From contig NZ_KQ033919.1 of the NCBI RefSeq assembly GCF_000969825.1, positions 4,166,749 to 4,230,748 on the forward strand: DNA of 64,000 nt, read 5' to 3'. Below the pieces are notes generated by a model. The model searched no databases. It saw only the letters and a program-made list of their open reading frames with translations, and had not been told where the DNA came from. Source of the DNA: Parabacteroides gordonii MS-1 = DSM 23371. Its GTDB lineage: Bacteria; Bacteroidota; Bacteroidia; Bacteroidales; Tannerellaceae. Each line of letters opens with the position of its first letter. The stretch's first letter is position 1. A program made the translations under genes and the position numbers. This document shows, piece by piece, positions 17,156 to 24,816 of the stretch.

Positions 17156-18679
17156 TTATAGGTTTACTTCCGAGAGGTCGGTGTACACTTCTTTCAAGTG
17201 ATCGTACGTCCGGTCGAAAACGGCAATTAATTCTTTGTATTTCTCTACGTTGGCCGGGATGGGACTGATCTTCTTATCGATATGGATAAAGCGGTCGGTC
17301 ACGCTGAAGTCTTTGAACAAGCCGGCTCCGATACCGGCCAGGATAGCGGCGCCCATAGAGGTGGCTTCCTCCAGGTAGTTCGGTATCTTTATTTCCGTCT
17401 GGTAAATGTCGGCCATCATCTGTTGCCAGATCGGGTTTTTGGCACAGCCGCCTATCACCGTCATGTTTTCAACGGGGACGTGGTTGCGGAAGATGTTGAC
17501 GATCAGTCCGAGGTTGAGGGTGATACCTTCCATCACCGAGCGGAGCATATCGCCGTGCGTATGTCCTACCGTCAGGCCGATAAAGGCACCTTTGGCATTC
17601 ACGTTCCAACGCGGCGAGCGTTCGCCCATCAGGTAGGGGAGAAACAACAGCTTGTTGGCTCCTATCGGGGATTGCCGTATCTGCTCGTCGATGAGTTCAT
17701 ATACATTCCCTTTCCGTAGCCTGGCTTCTTCCTGTTCCAGCTGGCAGAGTTGCTGTACCATCCAGTTGTAGGAAGCTCCTGCCGTCTGCATGGTTCCCGA
17801 CGGGTGCAGCATTCCGGGGACGACGTGTGCCCAGTTCATGGTGCGCCGCTGTTCGTCTACGACGGGGTTTTCCACGGTCAGGGCTACCCAGGAAGAGGAA
17901 CCCAGGTAATTGTAGGAAGTATCCGGGGCTACACAGCCTACGCCTACTCCGGCACAGCTACCGTCGCCACCTCCGCAGATCACCGGGGTGCCTTTACGGA
18001 GTCCGGTCGCTTTCGAAGCCTCTTCCGTTACTTCGCCTATCACGTCGATAGAGGAACGAACTTCCGGAAACAGCGACATGTCCAGTCCGGCAGCGTCGAT
18101 GATCTCCTCGCTCCATGCCCAGCGGTTCAGGTCGTAGGCATTCGTACCGGATGCATCCGAGGGATCGGTGGCAATCGTGCCGCAAAGACGGAAGTTGATG
18201 TAATCCTTTGCGTTGAGCATCTTATAGGTATTAGCGAATACTTCCGGCAGGTGTTTCCGTATCCACATCAGTTTCTCTATGGAATAAGAAGCGCTGATGC
18301 GGTGGCCTGTTATTTCATAGAAATGAAGCGGATCGATCTTTTCCGTCAGGAAGGCTTCTTCTTCCTGCGAACGCTGGTCGCAATAAAGCAGGTGAGGGTG
18401 AAGCGGATTCCCTTTTTTATCGATACATAAGCAGCCCATCATCTGGCCGCTCAGGGCAACCCCGGCGATATCGGCGGGCGAGACGATTTGCAGTAAAGCA
18501 TTTGTTGTTTCAACGATCGCTTTCCACCAATCGTCCGGATTCTGTTCCGCCCGGTTGCCGGCAGCGTAATCGGTACGGTAGGCGGCTACATGGGAAGCAA
18601 TGAGCTTGCCCTCTTCGTCGAACAAAGTAGCCTTGTTGCCACTCGTACCTAAGTCGTGTGCAATAACGTATTTTGACAT
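17156..18679 (-). CDS. FGGY-family carbohydrate kinase (xylulokinase-like)
   Basis: The 507-residue enzyme has both FGGY domains: the phosphate loop DLGTSGNKATLFDEEG at the N-terminus, ALSGQMMGCL, the DPSDASGTNAYDL segment, and the C-terminal adenosine motif MTVIGGCAKNPIWQQMMADI with the GAAILAGIG end. It should phosphorylate a ketose, aldose or polyol using ATP. Overall it looks like the xylulokinase branch, but FGGY substrates cannot be assigned by eye. The context with DeoC makes a 2-deoxy sugar or short polyol attractive (inference). The transporter genes end 17 bp upstream. Confidence 0.88.
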   Translation of the reverse strand: MSKYVIAHDLGTSGNKATLFDEEGKLIASHVAAYRTDYAAGNRAEQNPDDWWKAIVETTNALLQIVSPADIAGVALSGQMMGCLCIDKKGNPLHPHLLYCDQRSQEEEAFLTEKIDPLHFYEITGHRISASYSIEKLMWIRKHLPEVFANTYKMLNAKDYINFRLCGTIATDPSDASGTNAYDLNRWAWSEEIIDAAGLDMSLFPEVRSSIDVIGEVTEEASKATGLRKGTPVICGGGDGSCAGVGVGCVAPDTSYNYLGSSSWVALTVENPVVDEQRRTMNWAHVVPGMLHPSGTMQTAGASYNWMVQQLCQLEQEEARLRKGNVYELIDEQIRQSPIGANKLLFLPYLMGERSPRWNVNAKGAFIGLTVGHTHGDMLRSVMEGITLNLGLIVNIFRNHVPVENMTVIGGCAKNPIWQQMMADIYQTEIKIPNYLEEATSMGAAILAGIGAGLFKDFSVTDRFIHIDKKISPIPANVEKYKELIAVFDRTYDHLKEVYTDLSEVNL

Positions 18680-18696
18680 GGTCTATAGAATATTAT

Positions 18697-19176
18697 TTAT
18701 AATGCAGCATTCGTATATCCGGTCAGCCCGACCAGAATACCTCCGGCGATCCCTCCGGCAATGATAACCACCCAGCGCGGGAAAGCCTCTTTCAATAAGC
18801 CCCACCTTTTGCCTTTGGAGCCGCAGAGCGTATCGCACACCACAAACCCCATAGCAATGGCCCAACCCATATCTACCCACGGTGCACTGCCCCGCGCGCC
18901 TTGATGGATCAGGCTGAACTGCATCGGCAAGCCGTTTGCATCCGTGGCCAGGCCGGTGGAGAAACCGAAACCGGGCAATTTATGGTTGACCAGCCAGAAC
19001 GTTCCGATGATCAATGCGGCGGCGATAAATCCACCTTTTGCCCCGAAGTCCCTGACCAGTTTAGGCCAGCAGAATATCACCGTGAAAGTGACGGCGAACG
19101 AACCGAATATACTGGTTATGATACCGGCATTGTACATGCCGAACAGTTCATTGTAAGTCTGTAACCACTCGCTCAT
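18697..19176 (-). CDS. Lin0368-like putative glycerol/polyol transporter subunit (larger)
   Basis: The 159-residue membrane protein has about four hydrophobic segments (GIITSIFGSFAVTFTVIFCW, GGFIAAALIIGTFWLV, WAIAMGFVVCDTL, WVVIIAGGIAGGILVGL). It matches my memory of small paired membrane proteins named Lin0368 family, which accompany dihydroxyacetone/polyol genes in Listeria and are proposed glycerol transporter subunits. Its ATG overlaps the stop of the smaller partner by 4 bp, so the two are likely made in fixed ratio. Both share the pattern of a Gly-rich helix followed by WxxNH. The transport role is inferred from family naming and context. Confidence 0.65.
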   Translation of the reverse strand: MSEWLQTYNELFGMYNAGIITSIFGSFAVTFTVIFCWPKLVRDFGAKGGFIAAALIIGTFWLVNHKLPGFGFSTGLATDANGLPMQFSLIHQGARGSAPWVDMGWAIAMGFVVCDTLCGSKGKRWGLLKEAFPRWVVIIAGGIAGGILVGLTGYTNAAL

Positions 19177-19559
19177 ACCGTAGTCTCCTCTTCTTTAGAC
19201 AGGCGGTTACCGCACGAACGCATCACCCAGATGGTGAGTCCGGCCAGGGCACCTCCGATAAGACAACAAACCAGGGTAGGGGCAGCCAGGAAGAAGCCTC
19301 CGAAGTCGCCCTGGAAACGGACGATCCCCCAGGCGATACCGGCAGAGCCGATACACCATCCCTGATCCAGCCATATCTTTCCTTCCGGATTCAATATCGC
19401 TCCGTTGTAATGGTTCATATACCACATAATCCCGATGATAAGCGTGGCCGCCAGCCAGCCGCCCATCAGTCCGTAAGTTTTCCAGAGTTCCGGCCAGATA
19501 CCGAAGGCAAAGCCTCCGCATATGGCCGATCCGGCGAATGTTGATAAGTAGTGTTTCAT
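19173..19559 (-). CDS. Lin0368-like putative glycerol/polyol transporter subunit (smaller)
   Basis: The 128-residue membrane protein has about four hydrophobic segments (FAGSAICGGFAFGIWPELW, GGWLAATLIIGIMWYMNHYNG, FGGFFLAAPTLVCCLIGGALAG). It is a distant paralogue of the next gene: both contain GG(F/W)xAA(A/T)LIIGxxWxxNH, and both have a DxGWxI segment. It begins 22 bp after the DUF4965-SMP30 gene, making a periplasmic enzyme and a membrane uptake system part of one operon. Two small paralogous subunits overlapping by ATGA suggest a hetero-oligomeric carrier. No ATPase or PTS component is next to it. Confidence 0.65.
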   Translation of the reverse strand: MKHYLSTFAGSAICGGFAFGIWPELWKTYGLMGGWLAATLIIGIMWYMNHYNGAILNPEGKIWLDQGWCIGSAGIAWGIVRFQGDFGGFFLAAPTLVCCLIGGALAGLTIWVMRSCGNRLSKEEETTV

Positions 19560-19581
19560 GATGTTAGCAGGTTATAATCTA

Positions 19582-22500
19582 TTAGTTAAGTTGTAATTTA
19601 GCTAGTGTAAAAGGCTTGTCGTGTCCGGTGTTTACCTTGTCCGGCCCTGTTACGATATCGAAGCAGGAGACGATCACCTGGCCGTTCCATACGATCGGTT
19701 CGCCCGGCTGATCCAGTCCTCCGTCGCTGCCGTCGCAGTCGGGACTCTGGGCGATACGTTGTATGCGGCCGTTCTTGTCGATACGGGCAACGGCATTTTC
19801 GGAGAAGTCGGCTACCCAGATATTGCCGTCGTCGTCGATGCACATCCCGTCGGTGGTGCGCAGTTGTGAAGGATCCTGTGCCCAGATATCGTTTCCGATA
19901 ACTTTGCCGGTGCCGTCGAATGTGATCCGGTGGATAGTGCCGTCGCCGAAGTTACCTACATATAAATTACCTTCTTTATCGAATACGATGCCGTCCAGTC
20001 CGTACTGAACAGCTTTGTTCTTCGTAATGACGGTGGTGATGAGGTTCTTATCCGCTTTCGTATTGGTCACTTTTATGTTCTTGTCGTTCTTGTCGAAACA
20101 ATACACTCCGCTAACCAGTAAGCCCGACGGATCCTGGATAGTGGACAGGGAGCTTTGCGTCACATACAATTTGCCGTTGTGGAAACGAACCCCATTGGGG
20201 TGCTCCATTCCTGAAGCGACCACAATGGTTTCGTCCAACCTACCATCTTTCAGCCTTAAACACAACAATCTTCCCTTGTTCCTGGCTTTCTCTGCGCCGC
20301 TCCATCCCTGGTTGTCACAGATGAATAAGTTTCCTTCATTATCGAACGTGATACCCATCGGGGCAGCCCATCCTGTCTCCGGTAATACCGGGACATCCAG
20401 CCATTTGCTGATCTTTCCGTCCTGGGTGATCCTCATCAGGCAAGCCGGTTTTGCCAGGTCGGCAAAGTTGGGGCAGGCCAGGATCAGGTCACCGTTCGGT
20501 GCGATTGCCATCCCGTCGGGGGTAGGGCAATCGTCCGGTAATTCCATAAATAGTTCGCTTTTTTGCATGGCAGGTGCATTGGTCAAAGAAGGAGCCGCCG
20601 CAGGGGCTCCCTTATACATTTGTTTTTCAAGCATCTTCATAAAGTAACCGCCTACAACAGAACGGGCACGGAAACCTACCGAGTTGGCATTCGTCGTTTC
20701 ATGCCAGTCGCATAACGGCATACGGGTAGTCGTCTCGTTCGCATATTTATATATGGGCGATACCAGCTGGCTGAAATCATTCATATTGTCTGTAAGGCAG
20801 GCCGACCACATGATCCAGTCCGATTTGGTATATGTCTTGCGGCTGTCGAGCGGCAGGCCGTAGGTGTTCTGCTTGGTCAGGTAGTAAGCCATTTCCTTGC
20901 CTGCTATTTCCTGTGGAAAGATACCCATTCCGAACAGTTTGTCCCATACCAGGTTATACTTCTGGCTCCAGGTGGCAGGCTGGTCGAAAGTCAGGCGGTA
21001 ATGATCGCTTGCATTGGCCATAGACGACCATTTCATCGCCATCTCTTTAGCGGCGGAAATATATTTTTCGGCAGTCACCTTATCGCCCAGCATATCGGCC
21101 AGTTTACCGTATCCGGCTATACCGATGATCGCTTTGATGGAGAGGTTTGCATTGTGTGCAAAGTGTCCGGCGAAGTCGTCCGTACAAAGCTGGTTCTCCG
21201 GATCGAGCCCTTCCTTTAGCAGGTAGTTTGCCCAGGTAGTCAGTGTTTCCCAATGCTTCTTCGCATATTCGGCATTCCCTTCGCGCAGGGCAATGGCGGT
21301 TGTCAGGATCAGCATGTTACCGCTTTCTTCCACGGGCATGTCGCCCCCGTAAGTCTGGCCGTTAGCCTGCGGGTAAGTACCCACGTCGTGGGCTGCGAAC
21401 GGCTTGTTCCACATACCGCTTTCGCTGTAATGGAAAATAGGGTTCATCATCCCTTTCAACAATTCAGGGTTATAGATCAGGAACAGCGGTGACGAAGGAT
21501 AAGTAATATCGACCGTACCGATAGAGCCGTTGCTGAAGTTCTCTTTGGAAAGGAACAGCAGGTTGCCGTCTTTGTCCTCTACCAGTTTATGGGCGGCAAT
21601 TGCCTGGCGGTAAGCGATTGCACACAGTTCGGCATACTCTTTACCTCCGGCTTTGTCCGCATCGTTCATCAGTTGCGTATCGAACTGGCGGCAGCGTTTC
21701 ATAACGGAAGCATAGTCGTTGTTCGCTTCTTCAAAAGCCTGTCCGATATTCTTCTGCCCGTTGTGTTTCCAGTAGGCCATCCGGTTGTCGTTGAAATACT
21801 GGATAGCATACAGGTCGTCGTATCCGATCATCAGGAAGCTGCCGACGGGCGACGATACGCTACCCAGGTCGTGGCTGTAGGCCAACACGCTCATCTCTTC
21901 CTGCATATCGGATGAGAGTCCTTCAAGGTTGGTGTTTACGGGCAGTTTACCGTTGACGGCAAAGTTCTGCTTGGTGGCATGATACGGGCCCATCGTCATT
22001 GTCGTGTTGGCATCCGTGCCGGCTGCAAGGTAGAAATATCCCCAGTCGATACGTACATCGTCCCCTTTCCGGGCAAGTACCTGCTGTTCGGTGGTTCCTG
22101 TCTTCAGGTAAGTGATATTGTTCTTCTCTTCCCGGTCGAAGGATACACGCTGGTTGTCGGAGTTGACGGCCAGTTGCGGGGTGGCTTCCATATAGATCTG
22201 TACGTCATGTTTCTGTCCGTCCAGCGATTTGGCCTGGTAAGAGATATAGTTGACCGGTCTTGTCATCAAGTCCAGGTCGTCCATTAATAAAGGAGAAGTG
22301 AAGATAACATCCAGTTCGACCGGGCCGCATTCGAATGTGTAGAATGTCTGGGTCGGCAGTACGTTAACAGATTTCTGAACGGCGGCTTCCTGGAAGAATG
22401 TTTTGTTCTCTTCCTTCCTGTACAGGCCGAAGTCCACATAACCACCTCCGGTCTTGTTGTGGCAATGGGCGGCAATAATGTTCTTTCCGGGTTTCAGGGT

Positions 22501-23124
22501 CGCTTTCACTTCTGCGGGGAGTTCGGACAGCACATTGTTTTTCCAGACATAGCCTGTCGAGATCACCTGTATACCATTAATATATAATTCAAAAATATCA
22601 TCGTGCGAATATTCGAGATATAGCGGTTGTGACGTGTAATCTTCGGTGAGGTCGAATGTTCTCCGTACCCAGATATCCTTGCTGTTCCAGGGGGTAGACA
22701 GATCCGGCATGTCGGGGGTACCGAAGGCTGCCTGTCCTTTTGTCCAAGAAGCATCGTTGAAGTCGGGCTTGATCCAGTTGGCAGCCGGTTCTTTTTCGGT
22801 ATAGGCGGCTTCCCATTTCTCTTTGGTGGCTGTGGGAAGGATGACCTTAAGCGGCAGATCCTCCACACCCATAAAACGGTACGGTTTACCGTCTACCCGG
22901 ACAACGCCCAGCAACGGGTGTTTTTTGCCTGTCCAGTGACGGGTAGCATCTTCATTCAACTGATCGGTAAACGACCATACGCTTGTGTATGGGTCGATCG
23001 TTACCAACGGATAGGAGGGGGCGCGGAGTGCATTCTGCTTTTCGGGTTCAAAATAGTTTGAAGGGCCGCTACAAGCGCAAAGCAGCCACGAAAACAAGAT
23101 ACACATTAAAGATACATTTCTCAT
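19582..23124 (-). CDS. DUF4965/glutaminase-family enzyme fused to SMP-30/gluconolactonase-like propeller
   Basis: The 1180-residue lipoprotein (LLCACSG lipobox) begins at ATG 23124, which places the signal peptide first; an in-frame ATG 39 bp upstream would put 13 polar residues before it. Order: DUF4964-like start (YPLVTIDPYTSVWSF), an inserted jelly-roll of the GH2 N-domain kind (IWVRRTFDL, YSHDDIFELYING), the (alpha/alpha)6-type DUF5127/DUF4965/DUF1793 region (PLFLIYNPELLKGMMNPI, HDVGTYPQANGQTYGGDMPVEESGNM), then from about residue 870 an SMP-30/NHL propeller (GMAIAPNGDLILACPNF, GITFDNEGNLFICDNQGW, GMCIDDDGNIWVADFSENAVARI). The first part looks glycosidase- or amidase-like and the second lactonase-like. 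The fusion suggests two consecutive steps on one periplasmic substrate. It heads the transporter-kinase-dehydrogenase-aldolase operon. Confidence 0.85.
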   Translation of the reverse strand: MRNVSLMCILFSWLLCACSGPSNYFEPEKQNALRAPSYPLVTIDPYTSVWSFTDQLNEDATRHWTGKKHPLLGVVRVDGKPYRFMGVEDLPLKVILPTATKEKWEAAYTEKEPAANWIKPDFNDASWTKGQAAFGTPDMPDLSTPWNSKDIWVRRTFDLTEDYTSQPLYLEYSHDDIFELYINGIQVISTGYVWKNNVLSELPAEVKATLKPGKNIIAAHCHNKTGGGYVDFGLYRKEENKTFFQEAAVQKSVNVLPTQTFYTFECGPVELDVIFTSPLLMDDLDLMTRPVNYISYQAKSLDGQKHDVQIYMEATPQLAVNSDNQRVSFDREEKNNITYLKTGTTEQQVLARKGDDVRIDWGYFYLAAGTDANTTMTMGPYHATKQNFAVNGKLPVNTNLEGLSSDMQEEMSVLAYSHDLGSVSSPVGSFLMIGYDDLYAIQYFNDNRMAYWKHNGQKNIGQAFEEANNDYASVMKRCRQFDTQLMNDADKAGGKEYAELCAIAYRQAIAAHKLVEDKDGNLLFLSKENFSNGSIGTVDITYPSSPLFLIYNPELLKGMMNPIFHYSESGMWNKPFAAHDVGTYPQANGQTYGGDMPVEESGNMLILTTAIALREGNAEYAKKHWETLTTWANYLLKEGLDPENQLCTDDFAGHFAHNANLSIKAIIGIAGYGKLADMLGDKVTAEKYISAAKEMAMKWSSMANASDHYRLTFDQPATWSQKYNLVWDKLFGMGIFPQEIAGKEMAYYLTKQNTYGLPLDSRKTYTKSDWIMWSACLTDNMNDFSQLVSPIYKYANETTTRMPLCDWHETTNANSVGFRARSVVGGYFMKMLEKQMYKGAPAAAPSLTNAPAMQKSELFMELPDDCPTPDGMAIAPNGDLILACPNFADLAKPACLMRITQDGKISKWLDVPVLPETGWAAPMGITFDNEGNLFICDNQGWSGAEKARNKGRLLCLRLKDGRLDETIVVASGMEHPNGVRFHNGKLYVTQSSLSTIQDPSGLLVSGVYCFDKNDKNIKVTNTKADKNLITTVITKNKAVQYGLDGIVFDKEGNLYVGNFGDGTIHRITFDGTGKVIGNDIWAQDPSQLRTTDGMCIDDDGNIWVADFSENAVARIDKNGRIQRIAQSPDCDGSDGGLDQPGEPIVWNGQVIVSCFDIVTGPDKVNTGHDKPFTLAKLQLN

Positions 23125-23182
23125 GATATATAGTTTTTCATTTATGTCCTTACCGTTAGACAAGGTCGATTTAATTAGTCAA

Positions 23183-23211
23183 ACTCAAAAAGGAAAGGTA
23201 CCCCTTGAATG
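23183..23211. promoter_or_regulatory. Conserved upstream element, copy 2
   Basis: ACTCAAAAAGGAAAGGTACC followed by CCTTGAATG, matching 6864-6893 across the whole length with a few changes. It is 59-87 bp upstream of the DUF4965 gene start on the minus strand, in the 200-bp space after the DUF2867 gene. The rest of that space (23125-23324) shows no gene and no exact -7 box. Confidence 0.45.
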
Positions 23212-23324
23212 AGTACGACATTTTAATCATTTTTTCGTAGGCAAAAGAACATAAATTAGCTCTGACCGGGTTGCAGTAATCGGTCAAAAGCTTTCAAATA
23301 TCAATCAGAGAAGCTGTAAATCTG

Positions 23325-23849
23325 CTATTTATTCGTTTTTAAGGCGCTTGGTCTCAGTATATGTTTCAACATTCCTCTTACTACCAGGAAATGGAATGGG
23401 CATATGGCATAAAAGTAGGCATATCCCAGCCAGTAATGAAAATGTACGACGGTAATACATCTAATCTTTTTGCGGTTTTCTCCGAGATCTTCCATATGGA
23501 TGGAGAGGTAAGCACAGAGGTGTTTGTCGTCCAACTGCATAATGGTTTCGTTGGGTGATTTGTCGGTGATGTTGGCTAAAGGAGTCTTTTCTCCTGTCCG
23601 GATACATCTTTCAATGTCCGGCTTTTCCTTTTCTCCGGCTTGGAGGCCGAATGGTTTTACCAATAAATTACGCAGTTTGAAGAGTTTGTTTACCCAATCC
23701 GGCATATCTGTCCATAACGAGATCAGAATATCATCCGCAGTAATCTCCTTCTCCGTCGTTATCTCACACTCGAATGCATCCGAATAGTTTGCCGGGAGGT
23801 ATTTGTTTATCAGGCTGTCCGCAGGGATTGTAGAGTTTTTGACTTTCAT
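23325..23849 (-). CDS. DUF2867 family protein
   Basis: The 174-residue protein fits DUF2867: N-terminal DAFECEI strand, a middle region rich in charged residues, and the C-terminal signature YFYAICPFHFLVVRGMLKHIL. Members occur alone or fused to NAD-binding domains; their activity is unknown. There is no signal peptide, though the hydrophobic C-terminal stretch could touch the membrane. It lies 45 bp after the ORF6N gene on the same strand and 200 bp before the DUF4965 operon. No functional link to its neighbours is apparent. Confidence 0.8.
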   Translation of the reverse strand: MKVKNSTIPADSLINKYLPANYSDAFECEITTEKEITADDILISLWTDMPDWVNKLFKLRNLLVKPFGLQAGEKEKPDIERCIRTGEKTPLANITDKSPNETIMQLDDKHLCAYLSIHMEDLGENRKKIRCITVVHFHYWLGYAYFYAICPFHFLVVRGMLKHILRPSALKTNK

Positions 23850-23894
23850 GATGTATTTGTTTATGAATTAAACAGATATTTGTTAATAACATAA

Positions 23895-24464
23895 TTACTT
23901 TGGCTTCACAAAGCCTACCGGGTTACGTGGTTTACTCGATAGCTTCTTTTGTACCTGTAATTCTGCTAATGTTTTATTGATCAAATCCAATTGTATCCGG
24001 GTATCTTCATTAATATCATTGTAATCGGTAAATACCTCTTCGATGTATTCTTTGAGTTCCTTCATTTGATTATCCAATTGCTCTATTCTATCAACTGAAG
24101 GTATAGTTATTAATTGACGAACAGCAACAAATGCCCTCATAATACCTCTGTTTACCTCTATTGCCATCTTTGAATTAAGTACACTGCTAAGCATTGCAAC
24201 GCCTAGCTCTGTGAATGCAAAAGGCATATATTTGAAGTTGTGCCCTCTTTGATTATTCAAGGTGCCAAAAATGCACCTTGAAAGTTCATCTTTGGTTAGT
24301 TCAAACATGAAGTCATCACCTTCAAATCTTTCAATATTTCTTTTTACAGACCGCTTTAAGTACTTTGTTTCTGTACCATACATTTCTGCCAAATCAAAGT
24401 CCAGCATTACCTTATGTCCCCGAATTTCGTATATTTTACTTTGAATAATTAGTATTTCATTCAT
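23895..24464 (-). CDS. ORF6N domain DNA-binding protein
   Basis: The 189-residue protein carries an ORF6N domain at residues about 5-95: IIQSKIYEIRGHKVMLDFDL, AEMYGTETKYLKRSVKRN, then FAFTELGVAMLSSVL. A helical, coiled-coil-prone segment (IEQLDNQMKELKEYIEEVF) follows and the tail is basic. ORF6N domains are found in phage and chromosomal proteins and are thought to bind DNA. I start at ATG 24464 because an exact -7 box lies 42-49 bp upstream; the frame stays open 72 codons further but encodes low-complexity sequence across that promoter. No other phage gene is near. Confidence 0.85.
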   Translation of the reverse strand: MNEILIIQSKIYEIRGHKVMLDFDLAEMYGTETKYLKRSVKRNIERFEGDDFMFELTKDELSRCIFGTLNNQRGHNFKYMPFAFTELGVAMLSSVLNSKMAIEVNRGIMRAFVAVRQLITIPSVDRIEQLDNQMKELKEYIEEVFTDYNDINEDTRIQLDLINKTLAELQVQKKLSSKPRNPVGFVKPK

Positions 24465-24505
24465 AGCAGGTTTATTTAAGATGATAGTTAATATATTGTT
24501 AATCG

Positions 24506-24513
24506 CAAATGTA
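24506..24513 (-). promoter_or_regulatory. -7 box for ORF6N gene
   Basis: On the minus strand this reads TACATTTG, an exact match to the Bacteroidetes -7 consensus TAnnTTTG, 42 bp upstream of ATG 24464. No good -33 TTTG is present at the usual 19-21 bp spacing. Confidence 0.5.
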
Positions 24514-24776
24514 GTGATATTAATCAATATAACTTCATTTATAGGACAATAATTGATCGACACAATAGAAACGCTTTTAAATTCGTGGATGGGATGATGC
24601 AGACTGAATATAACGTATAGGTAGATCAGGGTATAAATAGTTGGTAAAAGTACTCTTTCTCCTGGGAACAAACGTTGCATAAATGATATTAAATGTTACA
24701 ATAATGACACTGCATTCAAAGTTGCGTTATTTTGTTATTTTCTGTGCTTCAGCTAGTTCCTGTTATAAAGTTTTTA

Positions 24777-24796
24777 TCTACATTTACGGAGTTAAC
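24777..24796 (+). promoter_or_regulatory. Candidate promoter of the rhamnosidase pair
   Basis: TCTACATTTACGG followed by GTTAAC. The same arrangement recurs at 40829-40849 before the AraC gene. TACATTTA is one base from the -7 consensus and lies about 30 bp before the GH106 start codon. The shared extension beyond the box suggests a common regulator or extended promoter type. Confidence 0.4.
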
Positions 24797-24816
24797 TTTT
24801 TGCAAATCAATAATCC

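Larger units (their letters stand above)
24465..24816. other. 352-bp gene-free divergent promoter region
   Basis: Between the ORF6N gene (leftward) and the GH106 gene (rightward). It holds an ORF6N -7 box at 24506-24513 and a promoter-like TCTACATTTACGG with a following GTTAAC at 24777-24796, 20 bp before the GH106 start. I found no convincing gene, hairpin or repeat in the middle part. Confidence 0.6.

Noticed and set aside
16277-17161. 294-codon open frame on the plus strand
   Set aside because: It lies opposite the zinc dehydrogenase, which has intact cofactor and zinc motifs and operon spacing.
23895-24464. Prophage remnant suggested by the ORF6N domain
   Set aside because: No integrase, structural phage gene or attachment repeat is near; ORF6N proteins also occur alone on chromosomes.
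24465-24680. 72-codon N-terminal extension of the ORF6N protein
   Set aside because: The extension crosses an exact -7 box and encodes low-complexity sequence unlike the ORF6N family start.
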